Assembly (NCBI GenBank): GCA_021292165.1
Contig: JAHFWL010000058.1
Location: 1-64,000, forward strand
Source: Shinisaurus crocodilurus
Lineage: Eukaryota > Chordata > Lepidosauria > Squamata > Shinisauridae
Direction of reading: 5' to 3'
Length of the DNA stretch: 64,000 nucleotides
This document shows, one piece after another, positions 36,992 through 48,290 of the stretch. The notes under the pieces are model-generated. The model searched no databases. It was not told the origin of the DNA and saw nothing but the letters and a program-made list of their open reading frames with translations. Made by a program: the position numbers and the translations under genes. Positions within the stretch are counted from its first letter, which is position 1. Each line of letters starts with the position of its first letter.

Positions 36992-38340
36992 CATTATAGT
37001 GTACCACCAGACGTAGTTACGACTTATAGGTGCTACACTGCAACTTCTTCACTTGCTGCAAAAGATAATCAAAATTTTTGCCCCCACTTCCACCCACCAA
37101 ACGGCTCTGCTCATACTGGGATGGCTAGTTGCATAGCCAGGGGCATTTCCATAAGGCCCACAAGCTCTTCCTACAATCCCACCTTCTATGTAAAAGGACA
37201 AGTGCATTCTGGTTTGAAATCGCTCTATGGGTAGATGGCATGGCCAGCTCTTCTGTGCAACCAGCTCACCACATGGATTAGGCCATTTTTGCCAAGCTGT
37301 CATAACCAATGGCTGGGGGGGGGGGGAATGGTCTGCTGTGGTGTGGGGAATCGCACAGTGCATGCGGTGAGCCACTGCAGAGAGGCATCTTGGCGTGTGG
37401 TGACAGGCATCCCGGGAAATGCTTCAAAGTGGCAGCCACATGGTCACCACAGTGTGCGTGCCAGCTCAAATTCTCTAGCCCTCAGTGTTGGAAAGATAAG
37501 GTGGGAGGTGGTGTTTAAGTAGCGGTTTGGGGTGGGGCAGGGGCATTGCCGTGGGGTCCCAGCTCTGGGTCTCTTTCCCACACCTCTGGATGAATCCCCC
37601 AGAGTCCTAAGTGTCCATTGATACCAATAGAAGGGGTTTCCCCTCCCCTCAGCTTAATTGCCAAGCAGGGGGCAATTTTCAAAGAGAACTGCAGCTGGGG
37701 AGAGAAAAGTTTTTTTAAAAAAACCATGCTGCAATACCCCTAACCCCCCCGCCCTGCAAGGCCATTAGACTTTGGGGGGAGAAAAAAATCTTCCCATTGG
37801 TGCCAATGGGAAGCTTTTCCTAAGTCGAGCTGCCATGCAAGGGAGGGGGAATTTCCTGGGGGATCACAGTTGGGGAAGGAAGGGAGTTAACCCTCCCTTC
37901 CCTGTGCACTGTGCCCCCCCCCAAATTCCCCTCTCCACATGGCAATTAAGCTTAGGAAAACAAACCTCCAGTGATGCTGATGGAAAGATGGGCCCCCAGA
38001 TCTTTTAAGTGCCTGCAACCTGGGGATCAGAAACAACATGGTAAGTGGAAAAGCTCGATTGGTGGGGTTTGATTCTGCAGATGGGAAGAAGAAATTACTT
38101 ACTCCTGTAGTAAATGGAGTAATACGCTTTATTACGATCATTCCACGGGCTCCACTTCCCTGAGCAGCAGGAAAGAAAATCAAGGGATGGCTGTTACAGG
38201 GCCCGTTTCCTTTTGAGGAGAGAACAGCACTGGAGACAGTGGCAATGGTGTGATGCCCCGTGTGTTGACAAAAATACGTTCTGAGCAGGGCGGGACAGAC
38301 AAGCTCCCAGACAGCAGCATGTAAAGCAGGGACAGAGAAT
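36992..38340. other. Unassigned sequence with local inverted motifs
   Basis: No gene. Between 37590 and 38000, stretches such as CAATAGAAGGGGTTTCCCCT and TTGGTGCCAATGGGAAGC repeat the theme of an old foldback element. G/C homopolymers occur near 37315 and 37745. Confidence 0.4.
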
Positions 38341-38343
38341 CTG

Positions 38344-38452
38344 ACGCCTTCCAGATGTTTTGGACTACAGTTCCCACAATCCCTGACCATTGACCATGCT
38401 GGCTGGAGCTTATAGGAGTTGTAGTCCAAAACATCTGGAGGGCCATAGATGT
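38344..38452. mobile_element. Foldback hAT-type MITE (ACTCCC family)
   Basis: GCCTTCCAGATGTTTTGGAC TACAGTTCCC pairs with GGAGTTGTAGTCCAAAACAT CTGGAGGGC. Arms nearly perfect. Confidence 0.8.
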
Positions 38453-38689
38453 TTTTGCATTCCAAAATACAAAATGGCAGGTGTTAGCAGCCCAGCCCCA
38501 TGTGACAAGGAGTGTTCCTCCAGCCTGCTGCAAAACTCGTGCTTTTGTCGCCAAACTGTTTGCCTCCAAACCCTACCTGAACACGTTGGGCTGGCTGTGT
38601 CATATCTGGTACCTATCTGCCAGCGATGCTGTTGCGCTTATATCTTGCTTGTGGGCTTCTCATCTTCTACTCATCAAAGCGTCATTGAG

Positions 38690-39469
38690 GAAGCTGTGAA
38701 GGACCAGCACCCGGGTCCTATGCGTGAGTTCGGCGCTTAACGGGTTAACCGGCACTGAGTTACAGCCCGTACAAGCAAATGGAACCGACTAGGAGGTTTG
38801 CACACACAAGAGGAAACTAGAGCCCTTTGAATGACTAAATAAGGCTTTATTTATTTACACAATATATGGAGCGGAACTAACAGCTTTCTAGGAATACTAC
38901 AACGTCAATATGACCTGACGTGACCCCCAAGTTTATCAATGAACAGGCTCCCAGGCTAGCGCCTTGGGATTAGTCAGTTACCTTAGACTAAAGACTTCAC
39001 GCTAGTCAATTTCAGCCTGGCTCCGGGTCTGTCCGATCCGGGGAGGAGAACAGCTTACTCCAGCCGCTGCTGGAGGATGGATCTTGATCAAAAGCACCCC
39101 GTGTTCCCAACAACCAACAAAAGGAGGGGAGAGGGGTTTTCTACCCCTGGGTTTCCCGCTCTCCCCGCCCTCAAGGGTCAGGTGGGGCTATGCCTGCCCC
39201 TTCGTGTCAGGTGGGCTTATTCCTGCCCCGGAAGAAGGTGACGTGTTGGGTACTTTACAGCTCTTTGAGACTGCCCTGTTAGTTTGATGGTCTTGATGGT
39301 CCTTTCCTGGGTTTTGTGGATTCCAACCGATACTCTCCATTGTTGGGATGCTGGTCCGTCTGGCTGCTTCCCTGTAACCCAATCTCCCTTCCTCGCCCCC
39401 CTCCCCCTTGGAAGGAGACTGGTGTGTGCGTGTGCATGTATACTCGTGTCAGGCTTTCTCCACACAAGC
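38690..39469 (-). mobile_element. Solo LTR of the Gmr1-like family
   Basis: The LTR is 38695-39464. Flanks are GAAGC (38690-38694) and CAAGC (39465-39469), one mismatch. It aligns end to end with the LTRs at 15716 and 21248 (for example GTTCGGCGCTTAACGGGTTA and GGAGCGGAACTAACAGCTTT) but is more divergent, so it is an older insertion. No internal sequence. Confidence 0.92.
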
Positions 39470-39744
39470 ATCAAGCAACCGCAAATTATGCAAAAGCCAG
39501 TTTACCTCTGCCTCGCTTGACACTGCAGGGAGGACAACCATTCAGTTCTATTCTATATAAGAAGAGCAGTTCCGGAGGAGGCGTGGTGTGAGACTGCAGC
39601 GGCATTAAACTGCCTCACTCAGCTTATGAAATCCTCCTCCTTCCTTGAATAGTGGTATCTGTAGCACAACCCCAGGCAGCAGCTACCCTACAGTGTGGTG
39701 CTATTTCTGCAGTCTCTTTACTTGTTACACTGGGTGGGGCCATG

Positions 39745-39900
39745 GGGGGGGGGGTAACTCAGTGTAACTGAGCCCCTGCTTTGCATGCAGAAGGTCCCAG
39801 GTTCAATTCCTGGCATCCCCAGGTACGGCGAGGAAAAACTCCTGCCTGGAACCCTGGAGACTTGTGCTTATATGAAAGACTGCCAACGGGTCCTTTCTTC
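39745..39900 (+). mobile_element. tRNA-like SINE, copy 3
   Basis: TAACTCAGTGTAACTGAGCC (A box region), GCTTTGCATGCAGAAGGTCC and GGTTCAATTCC (B box), then ACTCCTGCCTGGAACCCTGG. A G-run has expanded next to the A box. Confidence 0.8.
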
Positions 39901-39904
39901 AAGA

Positions 39905-40394
39905 CCAGAGATCAAAGGTGCAAAACTGCCAGCCTTAGCTCTGCCGTCTTGACCTGATTCTCTCAGGGCCTTGCCCTTCGTCTATACACTGGATTTAGCA
40001 CTGAACCACAGAGGAAACACACACACACACACGTGTGGGGTAGAACCAGGAAAGTTTATTTAAGGTAAAAGGTGGGGAATGAGGGAAGGGTCAAAGGTAG
40101 GGAGACACTTTGGTATACATACAAGTAGAGCTACAAAAACAACAAAACTAGTCCCTTACTATATAAATACCCAGGCATTTACTCTTTGCCTGGGGGTTGG
40201 TCTTCTCTAGGGCTTGCCTCATCAAAAAGGCCTACTCCGCGCCCCTTGCCCCTTCCGTGTCTACACAACAACAACTCAACCCAGAAGCCACAGCTGGCAG
40301 TATAGATCCCTCCCACCCCCTCCTTTCTGTAGCTTGGCTGTCCTTGGCCAATCAGGATTCAGGATGAACTTCATCTGGGCTAGGTAGAGGAGGG
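39905..40394. other. Unassigned sequence
   Basis: An (AC)n run near 40018-40033. No repeat family recognised. Confidence 0.3.
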
Positions 40395-41099
40395 GTGGCT
40401 CTCAGGGATGGGGACTCGGACTCGAGGACTCGACTCGTGAGTCGGACTGAGTCCCCCCTCTGACTCGACTCGGACTCGAGTCCCAATATTTTTAATGGGA
40501 CTCGAGACTCGACTCGGGACTCGAGACCAAGGACTCGTCAACATCCCTGGGCTGTTGACGAGTCTTCTGGCTGTGCCAAAAGGAGCGCGATCACCGGTGA
40601 AGAGCGCATGGAAGCGAGGCGCGCCGCTGCTCGGCCACTATGGACAGCTACCAGGAGCGCAGCCCCAACGATGTGTTGAGTTTATTTTGATTGATGTGTT
40701 GTTGTGGGGGGTTTGGGTTAGGGTCAGACATTTTGGGTTTGGCTGCCTCTGCCTGCCTGTTTGGGGTTCCCTGCCTCCTCTGCCTGCCTGGTTATTTTGG
40801 GTTTGTCTGCCTGGTCTGTTCTTGCCAAAATCAGTTGCAGAGTTTTGAAATAAAAAGGCACATGTGCCTAGAATTTATTTAAGCCACACATCTGAAGTAG
40901 CCTTATTTTGTTGGGGGGAAACCCCATTGATTTTAATAGGGACTCGTGGAGTCAGTTTTGGGAGTGACTCAGGACTCGTGACTCGTGAGTCACCATTTTG
41001 GACCAAGGACTCAGACTCGGACTCGAGACTCGGGTCCAAAGACTCGTGACTCGACTCGTGACTCGAGACCAAGGACTCTTCAACATCCCTGGTGGCTCT
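40395..41099 (+). mobile_element. hAT nonautonomous element with GACTCG subterminal repeats
   Basis: GTGGCTCT at 40395-40402 and 41092-41099 flanks 40403-41091, which starts CAGGGATGGGGACTCG and ends ACTCTTCAACATCCCTG. Eight-base duplication and CAGGGATG ends fit hAT. About 22 GACTCG hexamers fill the two end regions (40412-40535 and 40940-41080), in direct orientation at both. The centre has an ATGGACAGCTACCAGGAGCG start with a 16-codon frame, perhaps a transposase remnant, and T/G-rich sequence. Confidence 0.9.
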
Positions 41100-41412
41100 T
41101 GAGTAGAGTGCTTGGGCTGCATTTGCATGCGAATAGCTGTGGCACAGAGACATCAAAGACAAAGACATGAGAGATGCTGAGGCACCAGGGGCCATCAGAG
41201 GAAGCTACATTACATGGGAGATTACCTTGTTTACACGTGTGGAGGTGCAGTGCACAACACTATTTTGCCTCCCCCTCACTTTTCATTTATCTTACCCCAG
41301 CCCAGAATAAATGTGCATTTCCTGACGTCCACCTTGCGCCTTGTATATTGATTGCAAGTGAGGAAGGGCTGCTTTCCAAGGCATTCCATTTGCTAGATTC
41401 CCACACAGACGC

Positions 41413-42180
41413 ACAGAGTTGGAAGAGATCTTGGAGGTCATGTAGTCTAACCCCCCTGCTCAGTGGAGAAATCTTGTAATTACAGCAACCCTGACAGATC
41501 GCCGTCCAGCCTCTGCTCAAATCATGCAAGGGAGGCTGTGGTGACTCCCATGTCGCTTATCCATTGCAGCTTTTATTCTGAGCTTTATAGGAGCTCTCCG
41601 TGGTGCTGCACTCCATCCTCAAAGTAGGTCCACCACCCTGGAGCACCACGGATAGCTCCTATAAAGCTCGGAATAAAAACTGCAATGGATAAGGAGCCCC
41701 AGGGAGTCACCACCCTCCCCTGCTTAAATGCCTCCAGTGAAGGAGAGCCCATCACCTCCCCAGGCAGCGGCCATGTTCTGGTGGAGGGTTCCAGGTGTCT
41801 TGTTACCCCCAGCAACAAGCCACCCTGCCCAGGTCCACATGACATGACAAGCCGTGCTGCTGGGGGTAATTATGCCAATCCCTCTGGCATGCAACCTGCA
41901 TGGGGAGGAGGAAATAAGCCACAGTGGCTTATTTCCCCTCCGTGATCATACGAACCAGGTCAGTCTTTTCCATTGCTGAACAGCCCTCACTGTTGGGAAG
42001 TTTCTCCTAATGGCTAGCCGAAATCTGCTTCCTTACAATTTCCACCCCTTGGTTTTAGTCCTGCCTTCTGGAACAACAGAGAACAAGTCTGTGCCATCTT
42101 CTAATATGTGGCAGCCCTTCAGATATTTGAGAATCACTATCATGTGTCTCCCCTTAATCTTTTCTTCTGCAGCCCAAACC
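41413..42180 (-). pseudogene. CR1 LINE 3' part with two insertions
   Basis: Plus-strand landmarks of the reversed CR1 are AGAGTTGGAAGAGATCTTGG, CCGTCCAGCCTCTGCTC, TAAATGCCTCCAGTGAAGGA, CATTGCTGAACAGCCCTCAC and ATCATGTGTCTCCCCTTAAT. A foldback element (41523-41727) and a second insert (about 41780-41940) interrupt it. No intact frame. Confidence 0.8.
41523..41727. mobile_element. Foldback element inserted in CR1
   Basis: Arms of about 70 bp: GTGGTGACTCCC, CTTATCCATTGCAG, TTTATAGGAGCT and CCGTGGTGCT on the left return reversed on the right. CTGCTCAAAT to the left and CTGCTTAAAT to the right look like a target duplication. Noncoding; family unknown. Confidence 0.75.
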
Positions 42181-42344
42181 TTTGGGTTTAGAGCAGAATT
42201 CTTCTTCTTTTCTTAATGGTGTGAAGCACAGGATTTTAGGAACAGGTAATTTCCTAGCAGGCTGCTCAGGGTTACACTACTTGCCAGAAAAGAGCAAAGC
42301 TTTGTGCTGTTGAATACAGGGTATTGTGCCCATAATCCTTCACA

Positions 42345-43140
42345 CAACACATAACACACATAACGGATTTATTGAATTTGCTGCCACAAGATGTGATTAT
42401 GACCACTGGCTTAGATGAATTTAACAGGGGATTTGATCATTCATGGAGGGGTGGATCTCTCAATGGCTGTTAATCATGATAGCTATATAGAATCTCTAGC
42501 CTCAGAGGCAATATACCATTGAAAATCAGTTGTTTGTTTGTTTGTTTGTTAGTAATACTTGTATACTGCTTAATATAATATTTATTATATTTATACCCCG
42601 CCTTTTTTCCTGCAAGGAACCTCTAAGCAGTTTAGATACAAGAATATTAAAAAAACCACAGTTAAAAACACATACGTAACGTAATATAATACTCAAAAAT
42701 GCAATTTACATCAACAAAGATAAAAAGAAACAATTAAAAGAGGAAGTAAAATGGAACAGCATCATGATAACCTATTATAAGCCAGGGAAAGCTTGCGTGA
42801 ACAAATATGTTTTCAGGAGGCATTTAAAATGTACCACGTTTTCTGCCCCCTGAACTAAATGGGGGAGGGTATTCCAGGGGGAGGGTGCCACTACTGAAAA
42901 GGCCCACTTTGGAGATATCACATGGCGACATTCTGTTCATCACAGGATGGCCAAGAAGGCCTCCTCTGAAGATCTTGGGGGTCGGTGGGGAAGAACAGTT
43001 GGTGGTGAAGAAGAGCAGGAGGGGACTACAGCCTTCAGGCCCTGGTTGGGGGCTTCCAGAGGCATCTGGTTGGCTGGTGTGGGAAACAGGATGCTGGATT
43101 AGATGGCCTTCTTTTTTTTCATCTGTAGGAAATAGTTTTA
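42345..43140 (+). mobile_element. CR1 3' end split by an L2 insertion
   Basis: Left part 42345-42532 has TTGCTGCCACAAGATGTGAT and CAATATACCATTGAAAATCA. Right part 42997-43140 has GGCTTCCAGAGGCATCTGGT and GGATGCTGGATTAGATGGCC. CAGTTG borders the insert on both sides. Confidence 0.8.
42533..42996 (-). mobile_element. L2 3' part inserted in CR1
   Basis: On the minus strand it runs from the L2 C-terminal coding remnant (TTCTTCCCCACCGACCCCCA at the start) through TTCCTTGCAGGAAAAAAGGC and GGGGTATAAATATAATAAAT to a (CAAA)n tail. 5'-truncated at the junction with CR1. Confidence 0.8.
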
Positions 43141-43239
43141 TCCAGCAAGATCCTTCTTATGTTTGCCTGCTTCTGACCTCCATGCATTTGCCTGAAGAGA
43201 GCTTACATATACACATACACACACTTGGAAATGCGTAAG

Positions 43240-43317
43240 GTCTAGACCAGTGTTCTCCAACTTTGTTGTAGGCCAAAAACATCTGGGGACCCAAGGTTGG
43301 AGAACACTGGTCTAGAC
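43240..43317. mobile_element. Short hAT MITE with perfect 8-bp target duplication
   Basis: The element 43248-43309 starts CAGTGTTCTCCAAC and ends GTTGGAGAACACTG. GTCTAGAC, itself a palindrome, lies on both sides. Internally deleted to 62 bp. Confidence 0.88.
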
Positions 43318-43717
43318 ACCATGATCAGAGATCCTGGTCCATAAGCTTTATTCAGATTAACATCTGGGAGTTGGGGGTGGCTCCAGGATCTGCCTTCCAG
43401 TGATGGAAAGGCTTCATTCATGAAAGGTGCCTTTGCCTGATTTTCAGGGGGTCCCCTCACACAGACATTCACTGCAGCTCACTCCATTCAGCAGGGCCCC
43501 CTACCCTCTATGTAGCATTTTCAGGGGGCTGGAGGGGCTGCTGTAGGGAGGAGGGGCCCAGGAAGCCCACTTCTGGAAGCCCAGTTGCACGTGCCTTAAT
43601 CTGGATCCAACCCCAAGAGCGAGGGCAGCAGGTGCAATCCCAATTCCTTCCCCTTCCACACATTCATTAAACATCTCAAATGGATTCATGCGTATCCAAT
43701 GTCACAGCATCAGCGTC

Positions 43718-43846
43718 GTATTCCAGGGGGAGGGTGCCACTACTGAAAAGGCCCACTTTGGAGATATCACATGGCGACATTCTGTTCATCACAGGATGGC
43801 CAAGAAGGCCTCCTCTGAAGATCTTGGGGGTCGGTGGGGAAGAACA
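43718..43846. repeat. Second copy of a 129-bp L2-derived segment
   Basis: Nearly identical to 42869-42998, with one C inserted or lost in the GGCC(C)TCCTC stretch. The rest of the L2 copy is absent here. Confidence 0.9.
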
Positions 43847-44870
43847 CCGTCGTGAATAATAGCTCCTTAATATTCCATTTCCTAGTCAACTCCCCTGTAG
43901 CCACTTATATATCCCCTTCTGAATTCAGTTTTATCTCCAGATTGCTTACTCACTCCCCATCTTTTGGAACTGGCCAATGTACAGTGGGTTGGATCCAGAT
44001 TTATGCTGGATCAACTGTGCTGATGGAAGTGGACTTCCCCACCCCCTCCTTCCCATAGCAACTAGGACTTGGGTGGCCCCCAGTCCAAAACCCCTTTTGG
44101 GAAATCACAGCGTCAGTTACTTTTGTTCACACGCAGGGTCTCTGATGGCCACGTCTGGGACTGGAAGAGGCTTTCCCTCTTACTTGGAATGGCTTAATAA
44201 TTCCCTGAGGCGTTAGCAGGGATGGAAGTTCTGCATTTCCCAGCTGGCACATGGCTTGGCTTGCTAGTGTGAGTCACACTCATGAGTGTGGATGGCTGCT
44301 GTGGACGGCCTTGCCTCATGGCAGTGGGAGGACCAAAGGGCCTTTGGGCCTCCTCCCCGGCCAATGGGTCTATGAGCCATCCACCCCGGGGGAGAAGATG
44401 GGAATGCCTCCGCCTGTGTTAGGGCCTGCAGTTATAGGGAGCCTCACAAACAAGGCAGGCCTCCTGATCGACTTGTTTTGCAACCAGGTAAGCATTTCCT
44501 GTGTACCTCATTCTTCTGGGAACTTTCAGTGCACGCTGCCAGGTGGTGTCCCTCTCCTTCGCTCTTTACCAGGAACTCATTTGTATAAAGCTGTGGCAAA
44601 CAGCATCCCAGGCTCCCAGCCAGCCACAAGGGAAAGAGCTTCTCCCAAGAGGTTGGATTAGGAGCATGTCAGCTATGAGGAAAGGCTCTGTATGAACTTG
44701 CCAGTTGCCACGGACCAAGCCTGCCTCCAGAGGCTTCCAAATATCGGTCCGACTATCCTAACCTACCTATTTGATAGGGTTTTTTTGCAAATGTTTAGGC
44801 CGCTGCCAAAATGGACCTTAAGCACACCCTCCAACATTCTGCAGATGACAATAGGGACCCACCTGTAACA
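43847..44870. other. Unassigned sequence
   Basis: A 136-codon frame (44251-44661, plus) has no recognised domain. TATGAGGAAAGGCTCTGTAT near 44675 may be CR1-derived. Confidence 0.35.
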
Positions 44871-45172
44871 TACAGACAAAAAGGAAGTACTTCTTCACAC
44901 AGAGCATAGTCAAACAGGATGTAGGGATGGCCACCAACTTCAATGGCTTTAAAGGGGGATTAGACAAATTCATGGAGGACAAGGCTTTCAATGGCTACTG
45001 GTCATATTACCTCCAGGATCTGCGGCAATATACCGCTCAATGCCAGGTACTGGGGAACACGAGTGAAAGAGTGTTATTACGCTCATGTCCTATTTGTGGG
45101 GTTCCCACAGGCTTCTGGTTGACCACTGTTGGAACAGAATACTGGACTAGAGAGACCTCTGGCCTGCAGGGC
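44871..45172 (+). mobile_element. CR1 3' end
   Basis: GGAAGTACTTCTTCACACAG, GGATTAGACAAATTCATGGA GGACAAGGC and CAGGCTTCTGGTTGACCACT are the CR1 C-terminus and 3' UTR. Frame 44927-45259 reads FKGGLDKFMEDKAFNGYWSY. Confidence 0.85.
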
Positions 45173-45177
45173 TCTAT

Positions 45178-45240
45178 TTATCTGAGGGATGCTGGGAGTT
45201 GTAGGCCAATACGTATGGAGGGCCATAAGTGGTCCACCCG
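45178..45240. mobile_element. ACTCCC-family MITE fragment with ZNF143-like motif
   Basis: GATGCTGGGAGTTGTAGGCC at about 45188-45207. One arm only. Confidence 0.6.
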
Positions 45241-45404
45241 TAATGTAGGGGAGCTGTGATCAGGTATATTTTTAACTGTTGGTAACATATTGTAGGACAA
45301 AAATGTTTTTCTGTATATTTTTTAACCCATATTTTAATCCAAAGAACAAACATCCCCAATCTCTTGGTTTTGAAACCATTGAAGGATGGGGCTGTTGTAA
45401 AATA

Positions 45405-45640
45405 AGAGTGCTTCCTGATGGAGGGGTTCCAGCACTAACAGATAGAAGGCACTGTGCAGCGGTCCCATCTTTCCTTCCATAATGGATTTTCTGTGGTAAC
45501 AAAAAGGATGGAAGAAGTGGTGCAGGTTAGGAGTTGAAGACAATGATGTCTGGACTCTACACACACACACACACACACACACAGTAAAATTTTGTGAATG
45601 AGGCAGGGCAATGGCACCATGAAAAGCTTATCTGGAAGCA
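45405..45640. repeat. Dispersed repeat R, copy 2, with (AC)n
   Basis: Aligns with 4229-4440. An (AC)n run has grown at 45559-45583. Confidence 0.55.
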
Positions 45641-46157
45641 TCCTAACATTTCCCCAGGAAACCAGGAGATTATATAAAGTTCAACAGAAGGTCAGAGGAA
45701 GAGAGAGTGAGGTTTCAACTCAGGAAATAGAAACACTGTTCTCAGAAATGAAATGAAGAAGAAACTATCCTCCTGATTGGTTGGAGTTGGGAAGAGAGAG
45801 AAAACTAATTTTAAGAGATAAAAGCCTAAGGCAAAAAGACAGAGAAGCAGAAAGAAGAAGAGAGGGAAGAAAGGAAGGAAGGAAGGAAGGACGAACGAAC
45901 TGGAGTTACTGGAACTGGAGAACTGATTGAGAGAGCTGGATCAATGACAAGAAGATGGATAAGGGGATCTGGATAAAATAGGGACACAGTCTAGTTAGCT
46001 CAGCTAGATGCATTTATCCCTGGTTGTTTTATTACCCTATTGCTCATATGGCTCCCCCCCCCCCACGCTTGACAGTTTTCTTCAGAAAATTTAATCTTTG
46101 TTAGGAGATACCTGAGACTCAAAGAGTTTTAAGGCTGGTCTGGTGGAGGCAGCCAGA
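45641..46157. other. Unassigned sequence with (GGAA)n
   Basis: A purine-rich tract, (GGAA)n at about 45867-45888, and a C-run near 46056. No gene. Confidence 0.35.
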
Positions 46158-46784
46158 GAAATTGTTGGATAATTAAAATTGCAGTCAAAACCTATGGCTA
46201 ATGTTTCACCAGGTAATTGGGTGAAATGGTTAAGATCACTGATACCTTCTAGGGTGGTTTTCCTAGAAGGTACTCATTGAATTATTAACAGCCTGAACAG
46301 GAAGTGGGCGTTGCTCCCAGCTTCTTCCTCTTTTCTGTTCAGACTGGAGTGAGCTTGGCACCACCAGGTTGTTGTCTCCACGTGGTCTTTGTAGCAGTAT
46401 GTAGCCAGAATTGCTGGTCTGAACTCCACAAGTTCAGACCCCAAGTATTTCCAAATGAACTTGTAATCAACTGTAAGAAACACTTTTAAGCCTGCCTGAA
46501 TGAAACTGCATAATCTGAGTGAGTAAATGTTACTTTTAACTTTTACAAGACTGTGTCTCTGATTATTGTTCTGAGGGAGAGAAAAGGGGGCAAAACCAGG
46601 GAAATCCAGTCTGCCTTAAAGCATCCTGGATTACCAAATGCTAACTGGCTAACACTAGCCAAATCTAAGCTTCTTTTAAGCTGGAAAGGGACTCTACTCT
46701 GCTGATCTCACTAATGTGAGATAGGAAGGATATTACTCCACAATATATCCTCTCCTAGTATCTTTTTCAAGTCCCAACAGAAAT
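46158..46784 (+). mobile_element. Solo LTR, family B, copy 2
   Basis: The LTR is 46163-46779, flanked by GAAAT (46158-46162 and 46780-46784). About 90% identical by eye to 13646-14253 over the whole length, same orientation. Shared stretches include ACTGTGTCTCTGATTATTGT and CTGGATTACCAAATGCTAAC. Confidence 0.88.
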
Positions 46785-47229
46785 CAACATTTCCACCTGG
46801 GGGCAGCAGAAAAGGCCATAGGGAAGGGAACAGCAAAAAGGCGCAGCAGGCACATTATTTTGCCTGTTTTCCCTTCCATTCACAGAACACGGCACTGCTA
46901 ATCCATGACACTCTTTCAAGCCATTTTCTCCCACATCTGCTTTTGTAGATCTAGCTAAGAACCAGCTTAAGGCAGTTTAAACATTAAACATTCTAAACCA
47001 CATTATGCATGTAAACATGTAAAAGACAATGGGTAGAATAATTAAAATACATAAAAACAGAGAAAAAGCACTCAACAGACCAGTACTCAAAATGATACCA
47101 GATCCATAAACACTTGCCTAAATAGCAGTGTTTTGCAGTGGCATCTTTGCCACTGCAAAATGCTACTGCAATGTGCTCATACGGTGTTATGTATTTTCAG
47201 TTCTACTATAGGACATGGAATCGTGGACT
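46785..47229. other. Unassigned A/T-rich sequence
   Basis: May include an old L2 3' UTR near 46960-47130, but this is not secure. Confidence 0.3.
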
Positions 47230-47835
47230 ACCATAAAAAAAAAAAGATAGAAGTGTTCGAAATGTGGGTTTATCACAGGATGGTACGAATTTCAGGGACC
47301 GGGAGGGTGATCAACAAAGAAGTATGAAAGAGAATGTATAAAGATCAAGAAATTATAAAACGCAGAAAACTAGAATATTTTGGTCATATAATGAGAAATG
47401 AAAAATATAAACTGTTGCAGCTGATTATATCAGGGAAAATAATTGGGAAAAGAAGTGTAGGAAGAAGAAGTTCTTGGCTGAAAAACCTTAAAGAATGGTT
47501 TGGGAGCCAGTGTGGCGTAGTGGTTAGAGTGTTGGATTGGGACTCGGGAGATCCGGGTTCTAGTCCCCGCTCGGCCATGAAAGTCAGTGGGTGACTTTGG
47601 GCCAGTCACTGACTCTCAGCCTAAGCTACCTCACAGGGTTGTTCTGAGGATAAAATGGAGAGAAGGAGGAGGATTATGTAAGCCGCCTTGGGTTCCTTGC
47701 AAGAAAAAAGGCGGGGTATAAATATAATAAATAAATAAATAATACAGTGTCATTGTTTAGAGCGGCCATATCTAAAGACTGTTTAGGCATGATGATGTCC
47801 AACCTCCAGTAGGAGAGGAACAACAACAACAACAA
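47230..47835 (+). pseudogene. LINE RT C-terminus with SINE insertion
   Basis: Reads IEVFEMWVYHRMVRISGTGR, a break at a stop near 47328, then KRRKLEYFGHIMRNEKYKLL, ISGKIIGKRSVGRRSSWLKN and LKEWFG before the SINE at 47504-47742. After the SINE, SLFRAAISKDCLGMMMSNLQ and a stop follow. It ends with (CAA)n at 47821-47838. This is the C-terminal tail of a LINE other than L2 and CR1; the exact clade is uncertain. Confidence 0.75.
47504..47742 (+). mobile_element. MIR-like CORE-SINE, full length
   Basis: Head GAGCCAGTGTGGCGTAGTGG (A box region) and GGGTTCTAGTCCC (B box), core GTGACTTTGGGCCAGTCACT and CTCACAGGGTTGTTCTGAGG, tail GCCGCCTTGGGTTCCTTGC with ATAAATATAATAAATAAATA. It lies inside a LINE coding remnant. 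The tail resembles L2 3' ends, so L2 enzymes probably mobilised it. Confidence 0.9.
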
Positions 47836-48084
47836 CAAGAAGAATATGCTCTATGTGGGCCTGGAAGCTTCAATCGGCACAAAATGCAGACAAAATGCTA
47901 GGCTGCTAACGGGTACATGGCATTGGTTGCCAATTGCTTTCTGGAGTAGGGAGCATAACACTTTGAAACACTGAACAGCACCCAACCATACTGCTGGCAC
48001 TAAACAAAGACCTGATTGCACAGCAGGTCACATGACTTTAAAGAAACTTATGACAATGCACACACCCCCAACATTTCGCATGGC

Positions 48085-48290
48085 TGCCTTAAGAATCTTC
48101 TATGTGTCCTCGCAATCAATCCACTTGCTAATGTATAATTGGTTAATTAGCTTGTGCTCAGGGAGGAAAAGAGGGGGTGTAGAGCCACATAAGCTTCCTT
48201 GGATTTAATTGTTATTAATGATTTATCCCTCAAAGATTAGGGAGTTCCTGCCCTGGAGGCCAATAGGATATAAATTAGGATCATAGAAAG
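48085..48290. other. Candidate conserved noncoding block
   Basis: Single-copy-looking, rich in homeodomain-type TAAT motifs: TATAATTGGTTAATTAGCTT and TTTAATTGTTATTAATGATT. No repeat recognised. Proposed only from composition and motifs. Confidence 0.35.

Noticed and set aside
44251..44661. 136-codon frame as a host exon
   Set aside because: Composition looks random and there is no domain.
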